From Polyrhizophydium stewartii (Eukaryota > Chytridiomycota > Chytridiomycetes > Rhizophydiales): a DNA stretch of 13,116 nucleotides. How positions within the stretch are numbered: the first letter of the stretch is position 1; every line of letters begins with the position of its first letter. Of the stretch, positions 1 through 7,137 are shown one piece after another. Position numbers and translations under genes: made by a program. Under the pieces are notes generated by a model that worked only from the letters and a program-made list of their open reading frames with translations, did not search any database and was not told the DNA's origin. Location of the stretch: positions 1 to 13,116 of the forward strand of contig JADGIZ010000476.1 in NCBI GenBank assembly GCA_027604665.1, written 5' to 3'.

Positions 1-60
1 GTCATCGCGCCGCTGCCGCCCGCGGGCGACGTCATCGCGCCGCTGCCGCCCGCGGGCGAC
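1..60. repeat. Two perfect copies of a 30-bp in-frame tandem repeat
   Basis: Bases 1-30 and 31-60 are identical and encode the decapeptide VIAPLPPAGD twice. A third, diverged start (gtcatcgcg, then one mismatch) follows at 61. The array touches the window edge, so its copy number is unknown. It lies in frame within the ARM-BTB ORF. Confidence 0.9.
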
Positions 61-3000
61 GTCATCGCGTCGCTGCTGTGCCGCCTCGTCGCCCTCGACG
101 CCGCCGTCGCCCCGTGGCGCGACGCCCCGCTCATGCTCGCCATGCTGCGCATCCTCGCCATGTGGGCCGCCGCCCGCATCCTCGCCCCGCGCCACGCCGC
201 CCGCCTCGTCGCCTGGGCCGCCCGCCTGCTCGCCGCCCCCGCCCCGCCAACCAGCGCCGTCTGCGCCGCCGCCGTCCACTGCGTCGCCTGCATCGCAAAG
301 TCCGCCGGCGCCGGCTTTGCCCGCATCTGCGCGCCCGTCGCCCCCGCCGCCCTCGCCAGGGCCGCTATCGGCTTCGCCTTTGCCCAGCGCATCGACGCGC
401 TCCCAGAGTCCCACAGCACCCACCTGCCCCTGCTGCTCTTCCGCCTGCTCGATCTCGTCTCGCTGCTCGCCGACTCCGACAGGGACGCCCGCGCCCGCCT
501 GAGCGAGTACCCGTGCATGCGCTCGCTCTCGCGCATCCTCGACTCGGCCGTCGGCAGGCTCATCGCGCTCGGCTGGCCGCGCACGCTCTCGGCCTTTGAC
601 CGCGTCAGCACAACCCTCGATCTCATCCGCGCCGTGTGCCAGTGCCTGATCCTCGGCGGCCGCATCAGGCTCGGCCGCATGCCCGGCCCAGACCCAGACT
701 CGGCCCCTGCCGCCCGCCCGCTCGCCGGCTTCTCGCTCAACACGCGACGCGTCGCCGCCACTGATCTCGGCGCCATCGCCATGGCTCCGCCGCAGCCCCT
801 CCACGACTCGGACCCGACGGCCAAGGCGCTCGCCGCCAAGCTCGGCCCGCAGCCCGTCGCAGGACTGCAAGCCAGCGACCCGCCGGCGCCGCAAATCAAC
901 GAGCTCGACTTCACCGTCTTCACCTGCGTCGCATACACGCTCATCTTCCTGACTTCGGTGCCGCTCAAGGGCGGACTCATCACCCCCGCCTCCAAGGCCG
1001 TGCAGGCCCAGCTCGCGCGCCCGTCGCTGCTCTCGGCCCTCTCAGAGGCAATGCCTTACGAGGCTGCGCTCGCCATGGTGCTGGACGGCACCTTCTCAAA
1101 AGAGGACGACATTTCGCTTCCTCCCGGCTTCGCAAAGGCGGTCCTGTCCGTGCCGCTGCTGATCCAAAGCCCGCTCTACCCCAAGCGCCACCAGCATGTC
1201 AAGCGCGCCTCGCTCCTGTACAAGTACCTGCGCCTTGCGTGCCTCTTGTCGCGCTCAGAGGCATTCATGGGCCAGATCGTGCGCCTCGAGCGGCCCGTGT
1301 GCGCTGCCTTTGCCCAGTTCACTGGTGGCCTCCTGCGCGACTCGGTCATCAACGAGCAGAAGCACGCCGGCGAAAAGGACGCTGAGCGCATGGCGGACGC
1401 CGCCCGCCAGCTGCTCGGCCGCCTCCTCGACTACAGCCACACGCGCTCCGCGTTCGCCGATGTGGGAATCCTCGAGTCCCTCGTGTCGCTGCAGTACGTG
1501 CGCATGCTGCTCTCGGAGCCGACACAGACCCAGGTGCGCGCCTTCCGCTCGCTCCTCGTCCACATCACCTCCGTCAGCAGCGACTCGGCAATCCGGTTCA
1601 AGATGAAGACCGGCGCGCTCTCGATTGTCGTGCCGCCGCCCGTCGCGCACAGCGGCGAAAAGAAGCCTCCAGCACCAGCACACTCGGGCGACGCCGCTGC
1701 CAATCCGGCCATTCCGCCCTCGCACGACGGCATCATCGCCTTCATGGCGTGCGTCATTGTCGGCACATCGACCAGGCTGATGGCTTTGCGCGACGACATC
1801 CCGGCTCCAGCCGCGGCAAAGTATGTCGCAAAGAAGATGCCGCAGCACACGTGCGACATGATGCAGGAGTCGCTCGACTACGCCATCCGTTTCCTGACCC
1901 AACACTTTGGGCATGATCGCGGCGTGGCTGCAGCTTTGTCGCGCCGCCGCTTGCTCGACTGGCTGCCTGCGCACGCGATCGAGCAGGCCGGCCTCACAAT
2001 ACTCGACAACATTCAGTCGCTCTCGCTTGTGCATTCGCTGCTGGATCTCACGCTGGTCCCTTTTGAAAAAGCGTCCCAGGCACAGAACACTGCGAACCCG
2101 GATCTACTTGACCTCGAGCTGGAACCAGACATTGCGCCTGACGTCGCCCAAGGCGGCTACTCGACGCAGCCGGACGCTGCGCAGGCTTCGCCCGACAGCG
2201 CCGACAAGAGTGTGCCTGCCATCACCATGACTCCAGCCACGCCGCGTGCCGCCGCCCATCTGCTCGAAGCGCTCTTTCGATCCAGTGAGATGCTCACGGG
2301 GTTGGTGTGTCAGCCCGACACGCTGGAGCGGTTCGTGCGCGCCATGATAGAAGCCCCAGACCCAAAGGTGCATCAGACGCTGTTTGGCATTGTGCGGCGA
2401 GTGTTTGTCAGCCAGGAGCTCGCGCAATGCATGATCAACGAGCTGGGCTACTCAATCATTGTCGACACCGTCATGCAGTACCTCTCTCATCCGCGCTTTG
2501 GGGAGCGCGCCAAGTCGCTGCTCGACAACGTGTTCAGGACCAGCCCGGCGGAGCAGCGCCGCATGCAGCACATTGGCGACGCCTGGACCAAGACATGGGG
2601 CAGGGACGCGGCGCAGACGCTCGCGCCGCACGTGCAGGCCGAGATTGACGGCGTTCTGGCCATTGCGCTGCGCGTGATGCGCTTTGCCGAGCCCACGGCC
2701 GCGCGGAGCAGGCACAGTCGGCTGCTGCGCGACCGCGCCGCCCTCGCTGTCTGTCTCTTGGGCTCGGACCGCCTGCTCGGGATCTACAACCCGCTCAGCA
2801 TCATCGCGTCCTCGAGCTCGCTTGGCCGCGCGGTGCCGGTATCGCTGGCCAGCGCGGCGGCGTCGATGCCCAGCGGCGACTCGAGCGCCGCCGCCAGCGA
2901 GACGGTGTACATCTCGCCAGATGCTGCCGCCAGGATCCTGCGCAGCATGTTCGCGGCCGCGTATCACGATCCAATGTCGCTGGACGCACTCGATGGCGAT

Positions 3001-4320
3001 TTTGAGGAGTGCAGCACGCTGGGCGAGTCGGACGACGAGGAGCCAGCCGAAATGTCGGCGGACAGCATGGACGTGGACGCTGTCCGGGATGAAAGCACCG
3101 CTCGCGGGCAGCATGCAGGCAGCGCGCAGGGCACGGATGCAGACGCAGAGTCGACCAGGAGTAATGCAGCATCGGGCGATCCGCCGCCGCCGCCGCTGTG
3201 GGCCGCCGCATCGCGGGACACGGACTCGGGCGACATGGACCTGTTTGATGACGGACTCAACGACGCATTTGAGGAGGAGCTCAACGGGCCGTTTGAGAAT
3301 CTGTCGGACCGGCCGTCGTACCAGCACACGGACGGCGGGTCGCAGGACGAGTACGGCTGGATCCCAGGCCAGGACGAGATTGTGGTCAAGGTCATGACCA
3401 AGGCCGAGCGCGAGGAGCAGCTGATGCGCATGCGCGCGGCCGTGCAGGAGCGCCAACGCAGCTCGCTGCAGTTCCTATCGTGGCGGTTCCGGCGCAACAC
3501 CAAGCGCAAGACGCTGCATGAGCTTGGGCTCGAGCTCCCGCGGCAGCTGCTTGCGGTGCTGTCGCCCGAGCACGAGTGGCGGTACCACGGCGAGTCGGGC
3601 GATCCACGCAAGGTCACGCTGGTCGCCGACGCAGAGGGCAGCGGCGGCAGCGACGGCAGCGTCGAGGAGCTCACGGTCGACCGCACCCTCTTTGAGCGCA
3701 TCTCGCCCGCGTTTGACGCCATGATCAACTCGCGGTACCACGAGCATTCGACCCGGCGCGTGCGCATGGCCGGCACAACGAGGCGCGACTGGATGACGAT
3801 TGTCGAGTACCACATGGAGCTGGACGCCACGCTGCACGTGCGCGAGGAGCCTGTTCCCAGCGCCGACGCCAGCGCGGACGAGGTTGGAGTGCCGGCCGCG
3901 CTGCAGCTCGGCGACATGGCGGACGAGCTCGACCACATTGTGTCAGTGCACGCGTGCGCGAACCAGTTCCTGATGGAGCATCTGCGCCGCGCGTGCACGC
4001 AGTGGATGACGCTCGCGTGCTGGTACGCCGCGCGCAACCGCGACTGGCCCATGGCCCTGCGGCTGCACTGGTGGTACGCGCGCAGCGCCGCCCTCAACGA
4101 GTACCATCCGTCCGAGGACGCGCTGCCGTTCGACTTTGGCGTTGACAATGTGCCCGAGGACGCCGAGGAGCGCGCGATCGCCGCGGCCGTCGAGCGGCGC
4201 AACTTGCTTCTTGCCCAGGAGATCCGCCGCCAGCGCGAGCTCGAGGCGCACAGGCTGATGATGGAGTGCTTTGAGCAGCAGAGTCTCAGCGCGCTGATGT
4301 GGGCCTTGAGTCTCGATTAG
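1..4320 (+). CDS. Helical (ARM-like) repeat protein with C-terminal BTB/POZ domain, 5' partial
   Basis: The frame is open from base 1 to the TAG at 4318-4320 (1439 residues in the window). The first ATG is at 133, but C-ending codons typical of the gene continue to its left, so the true start probably lies outside. Residues about 300-980 are mostly Leu/Ala-rich helices of ARM/HEAT character. Residues about 1000-1125 form an acidic, Ser/Asp/Glu-rich linker with a short Pro run. Residues about 1204-1335 read as a BTB fold: LFERISPAFDAM, then a strand-helix ending in EY, and later ANQFLMEHLRRAC, which matches the BTB helix pair. The tail (1336-1439) has a charged helix rich in Arg/Glu. The architecture resembles ARMC5, a CUL3 adaptor that binds RNA polymerase II; that role is inference. 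No intron is needed. The domain class is fairly sure, the orthology weak. It converges with the Tdp1 gene. Confidence 0.6.
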   Translation, partial: VIAPLPPAGDVIAPLPPAGDVIASLLCRLVALDAAVAPWRDAPLMLAMLRILAMWAAARILAPRHAARLVAWAARLLAAPAPPTSAVCAAAVHCVACIAKSAGAGFARICAPVAPAALARAAIGFAFAQRIDALPESHSTHLPLLLFRLLDLVSLLADSDRDARARLSEYPCMRSLSRILDSAVGRLIALGWPRTLSAFDRVSTTLDLIRAVCQCLILGGRIRLGRMPGPDPDSAPAARPLAGFSLNTRRVAATDLGAIAMAPPQPLHDSDPTAKALAAKLGPQPVAGLQASDPPAPQINELDFTVFTCVAYTLIFLTSVPLKGGLITPASKAVQAQLARPSLLSALSEAMPYEAALAMVLDGTFSKEDDISLPPGFAKAVLSVPLLIQSPLYPKRHQHVKRASLLYKYLRLACLLSRSEAFMGQIVRLERPVCAAFAQFTGGLLRDSVINEQKHAGEKDAERMADAARQLLGRLLDYSHTRSAFADVGILESLVSLQYVRMLLSEPTQTQVRAFRSLLVHITSVSSDSAIRFKMKTGALSIVVPPPVAHSGEKKPPAPAHSGDAAANPAIPPSHDGIIAFMACVIVGTSTRLMALRDDIPAPAAAKYVAKKMPQHTCDMMQESLDYAIRFLTQHFGHDRGVAAALSRRRLLDWLPAHAIEQAGLTILDNIQSLSLVHSLLDLTLVPFEKASQAQNTANPDLLDLELEPDIAPDVAQGGYSTQPDAAQASPDSADKSVPAITMTPATPRAAAHLLEALFRSSEMLTGLVCQPDTLERFVRAMIEAPDPKVHQTLFGIVRRVFVSQELAQCMINELGYSIIVDTVMQYLSHPRFGERAKSLLDNVFRTSPAEQRRMQHIGDAWTKTWGRDAAQTLAPHVQAEIDGVLAIALRVMRFAEPTAARSRHSRLLRDRAALAVCLLGSDRLLGIYNPLSIIASSSSLGRAVPVSLASAAASMPSGDSSAAASETVYISPDAAARILRSMFAAAYHDPMSLDALDGDFEECSTLGESDDEEPAEMSADSMDVDAVRDESTARGQHAGSAQGTDADAESTRSNAASGDPPPPPLWAAASRDTDSGDMDLFDDGLNDAFEEELNGPFENLSDRPSYQHTDGGSQDEYGWIPGQDEIVVKVMTKAEREEQLMRMRAAVQERQRSSLQFLSWRFRRNTKRKTLHELGLELPRQLLAVLSPEHEWRYHGESGDPRKVTLVADAEGSGGSDGSVEELTVDRTLFERISPAFDAMINSRYHEHSTRRVRMAGTTRRDWMTIVEYHMELDATLHVREEPVPSADASADEVGVPAALQLGDMADELDHIVSVHACANQFLMEHLRRACTQWMTLACWYAARNRDWPMALRLHWWYARSAALNEYHPSEDALPFDFGVDNVPEDAEERAIAAAVERRNLLLAQEIRRQRELEAHRLMMECFEQQSLSALMWALSLD
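3000..3372 (+). other. Acidic low-complexity linker region of the ARM-BTB protein
   Basis: This part of the ORF encodes clusters of Asp/Glu/Ser (for example ESDDEEPAE and DDGLNDAFEEE) with a run of five prolines near 3181-3195. It separates the helical repeats from the BTB module and is probably disordered. No catalytic motif is seen. Confidence 0.6.
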
Positions 4321-4634
4321 CCGCCGTGCACTGCAGCGGTCTGCTTCGCGGAAGGCCTTGCGCGGCAAGCTTTTCTGGTGAGTCGCGCCCGGCTACCGCA
4401 TCTTGACTGCTCGTTTCTGGAAGCTGACTTGTCGATTCTTTCCAGAACCGCACTGCACCCGCACACCCAACCGTCGGCCCCCTGGCTCCTATATCCCCCT
4501 TCACACACATACACACATACACTTGCGACAACTCTTGATTTTGGCCGCTGTCTGCACACACAATACACGATTCGTTTGCGCCGTGCTGAACTTGATCCAG
4601 AACGCATTCATTCGCTCCACAGACTTGGCCAGCC
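4321..4634. other. Convergent intergenic region (3' flanks of ARM-BTB and Tdp1 genes)
   Basis: This 314-bp stretch lies between two convergent stop codons. It holds a CA/CATA-rich simple tract at about 4502-4522 and no ORF with recognisable content. No clear AATAAA signal was found on either strand. On the minus strand a GTGAGG donor-like site overlaps the Tdp1 stop (starting at 4638) and an acceptor-like tgtgtgcag lies further downstream, so an alternative Tdp1 C terminus cannot be excluded. Confidence 0.6.
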
Positions 4635-6895
4635 TCACCGCGAAAAGTGGGGCACCGTGCCCGCCGGGTATGGTCGCGGCGGGTACTCGAACGGCATGCC
4701 CATGGCCGGCCAGCCAGCGTCGGGACGCTCGCCCTCGAGCAGAGCGCGGAACGGAAACAGCACGCCAACCTCCCAGTTGTTGATCTTGAAGATGTAGTCG
4801 GCGCGGTTCTGGTTTGTGTGCGTCCCCCACGCGGACTGGCTTGCGTTGTGGCTCCTGCAAAGCGCCAACCGAGGCCGCAGCCGCAGCGAGCACGCTCGTC
4901 AGCATCGCAGGCGTACCGCTCGAGTGTCGCCGGCCAGCGCGAGCAAGACGCACCCCAGGTACATGACGCCATGCGCCGACTCGGGTGTCGTGATGCAGAG
5001 CGACTTGGCACGACCCAGGGCCGGCTGGGCCTCGCGCCGATGCACCAGCACGAGCTTGGTGTGTTGCAGCAGCCCGCGCCGCGTGGACCGGCTGTCCCGC
5101 AGAACCTGCTTGGGGTACTTTGCCCAGTACTTTTGATCAAAGAAGATCGTCCCCGCTCCGGCCGACCCATAGCGCGACTCGTCGACGGTCGCCTTGGACG
5201 GGTACAGGATCATCAGCGACGTGTCGACCTCTTTGACTGTCCGCCACAGATTCACGCCAAAGGCGTCCTCGCCGCGGAATCCCGCGAGGAGGCGGCGTAA
5301 CCAGTACACATTGACGGACCCCATCGACGCGGTCTGCGCACACACACACACACACACACAGATAGACCCAAATCCGGCGTCAGGATCATACCGCGAACGC
5401 AAGCTCTGGCGGCGAGTCATCACTCGCACCTGGAACGACGCGACGGCGTTACGCAGAAACCCTGTCAGGTGCCCGCAGAACATGGCGTTGATCTTGGCGC
5501 TGACGGCCTGGTATCCGTGCTGCAAGTCGAGCGGGCCGTAGCTGCCAGGAACAGAGTGCACGAGATGCGCGCGCGCGTTGCGGAAATCGTGCTTGGCCAC
5601 GCTCGCAATCACCTCGTCCGGGATACCCATGGTCTTGAGCAGCCAGCACAGCTCGCGGCCAAAAACACCCATGGGCTCCGAATACTGGCCGCGGGATGTC
5701 GGCCCGCGCTTGCGGTAGTTTGAGTTGACGATCGGAAAGTCTTGCATGAACACCACCTGCAAGCGTGACGTCAGCGCATGAAGCTGCAGAACTCAGCCGC
5801 TCGGATCGCATGCCCAATGAGGCTCACATTCGCAAGTTCCTCCCAATCGCATCGCATCAGATTGGCCGACGTGATGACGACCCGCAGAAACCGCGGATAC
5901 CACAGCAGCTGCGGTGTCGTCAGCGATCAAGTCTGGTTGCAGAGTGGGGCTGGGATGCAGATCAGGCGACTGCACACCATGAACTTGATGTGCATCACGC
6001 CAAACTCGGGCATCCGGGGGAACACAAACAGGAGGTTGTCGCTCATCTGCAGATACTGGCGGCCGCACGCGTCAGCCTCAGACTGCATGATGCGGCAGTC
6101 CGAGCGAGGAGCAGCAACACCGACTCACGCTGTGTGGCGAGCCTGCGGGCTTCTGGCGCGCGACGCACAGCTTGATGTGCTGCGGCACCTGCTCGAGGAA
6201 CCACTCCTCTTCCATGGCGTATGTCGAGAAGCACGCCTTCTTGAGTGTCGCCTGCGTGCGACAGTCAGCCTTGTCGCAAATAAAGAGACACACATCGGCC
6301 GCACCTTGTCGATCAAGTCCGAGAGTGCGATGAACCCGCGCTTGGGAAAGCCATTCACATACGTCTCGGCGATGCGGCCGCCGAACCACGGCGTCGATGC
6401 CGGCGCCTGGTCGTCCGGCATCGTCGCGGGCAGCGGACGCAGAGGCGCTTGCGAGGAGCCGCCGACCAGTGGCATCTGCGGCTTGGGTGCCGCGCGCGTC
6501 TTGCCGGTCTTGCTCTCGGACTTGACGGACGTCGATGTTGCTGCTGGTGCCGCCTTTGGGTTCGCCTGGCCAGCCCCGAGCGCCTGGCGCTTGACCGGCG
6601 GACCTTGCAACACCTCGACCTCGCGCTTGATGCCGCGCAGGATCGCCTCGAGCCGGGCGGCATCGACGCGGCTGCCGGTACTGGCAGCTGCTTGGGACGG
6701 CGGTCTGCTGGTTGTGAGGGACTGGCTGCGCTGTTGCGCGGCGGCGGCCGTCGGCAGTGTGTTGGTTGGGGCGGCGCGCTGCGGTGCGCGGGCAGGCTGC
6801 GGCGGAGGCGCAGGCCGTGGGCTCTCGCAGAGCTCGCAGGCGGCCGCCGTGTCGCTCTCGTTGATGAGCGTACAGCGGCCGCAAGTCCACGCCAT
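4635..6895 (-). CDS. TDP1: Tyrosyl-DNA phosphodiesterase 1 with N-terminal NZF zinc finger
   Basis: Seven exons on the minus strand: 6895-6305, 6251-6129, 6055-5978, 5908-5828, 5756-5430, 5333-4954, 4854-4635, giving 599 residues. Tdp1 removes 3'-phosphotyrosyl adducts left by topoisomerase I. It is a phospholipase-D-superfamily enzyme with two HxK...N motifs. Both are intact: H260/K262 in MHIKFM with N280 in ITSANL, and H491/K493 in QHTKLV with N530 in GSHNASQSAWG. Other family landmarks are QDFP, FGREL, SVPGSYG, ASMGSV and WEVGVLFPF. Residues 3-23 form an NZF/RanBP2-like finger (W3, C5, C8, N12, C20, C23), followed by a disordered linker with two sumoylation-like sites (IKRE at K90, VKSE at K125). 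The start ATG has G at -3 and +4. The third exon could instead start at 6082 (nine more residues) or 6046 (three fewer), all in frame. The human enzyme is about the same length. It is divergent from the NF-X1 gene. Confidence 0.93.
5334..5429 (-). other. Tdp1 intron 5 with a TG-repeat next to its acceptor
   Basis: Donor GTGCGA starts at 5429 and acceptor cgcag ends at 5334, removing 96 nt. Splicing joins ASFQ to TASMGSV, restoring the family's conserved ASMGSV region. The intron length is a multiple of three and it has no in-frame stop, so an unspliced message would stay open. The bases before the acceptor are an alternating TG tract rather than pyrimidines. A CTGAC branch candidate lies upstream of the tract. 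Confidence 0.85.
5339..5360. repeat. (CA)11 dinucleotide microsatellite
   Basis: Eleven uninterrupted CA units on the plus strand, which are TG units on the transcribed Tdp1 strand. It lies inside intron 5, only five bases (cgcag) from the exon boundary. Confidence 0.95.
6833..6889 (-). other. NZF/RanBP2-type zinc finger at the Tdp1 N terminus
   Basis: The encoded pattern is W-x-C-x2-C-x3-N-x7-C-x2-C, residues 3-23, ending close to a Pro-rich linker. The Thr-Leu after the second Cys resembles the Thr-Phe pair used by ubiquitin-binding NZF domains. The spacing before the third Cys is one residue longer than the usual RanBP2 pattern. Ubiquitin binding is inference. Confidence 0.75.
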
Positions 6896-7137
6896 GTCGA
6901 TGATTTTTCGCGGCAACTTGCTCGATGTCGAGATCCAGATGATATATGCACTGCGTTGTGCTTGCCCGGCACACGGATCGGCGGGCGGCGGATCGCCGGC
7001 GAGCTCGGTGACTCGGCTGCCGGAGGGCGTGCCACCGGCCGCATGCAGCGGCCCGAATGGCGGTGGCCGATGCGTGGCTTTGGCTTCGTCCGGCGCCGTC
7101 GAGTCATTGGTGTGACTCGGATGACCAGCGTGTTTAA
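6896..7137. promoter_or_regulatory. Shared divergent promoter of Tdp1 and NF-X1 genes
   Basis: The 242 bp between the two divergent start codons must hold both 5' UTRs and both core promoters. A TATA-like tatat at 6943-6947 lies about 50 bp from the Tdp1 ATG. An inverted pair of GAGTCA/TGACTC sites lies just upstream of the NF-X1 ATG. An in-frame TAA at 7135-7137 directly before the NF-X1 ATG fixes that start. No reported site data support these elements; they are read from sequence alone. Confidence 0.6.
7100..7119. promoter_or_regulatory. Inverted repeat CGAGTCA-N6-TGACTCG (candidate bZIP site pair)
   Basis: Perfect 7-bp arms are separated by six bases, 18 bp upstream of the NF-X1 ATG. Each arm contains TGACTC, the core recognised by Gcn4/AP-1 type bZIP factors. 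Function is inference. Confidence 0.4.

Noticed and set aside
1..60. Direct repeats as a possible CRISPR array
   Set aside because: The copies abut with no spacers, lie in frame within a eukaryotic ORF and are protein-coding.
2964..4202. Minus-strand ORF of 412 codons opposite the BTB region
   Set aside because: It is Ser/Arg-rich with no domain, and lies antisense to a long coding ORF with recognisable BTB motifs; a codon-bias shadow.
4501..4638. Extra 3' exon of Tdp1 using the GTGAGG donor overlapping the stop
   Set aside because: The protein already ends after the family's last conserved Pro-rich segment, and the candidate downstream exon shows no family motif. It was kept only as an alternative.
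5766..5773. Palindromic TGACGTCA, a CRE-like site
   Set aside because: It lies inside Tdp1 intron 4 and overlaps the CTGAC branch point, which explains most of the sequence.
5778..7115. Plus-strand ORF of 445 codons across Tdp1 exons and the promoter
   Set aside because: It is antisense to Tdp1 exons that carry the catalytic motifs, and the translation has no recognisable domain.
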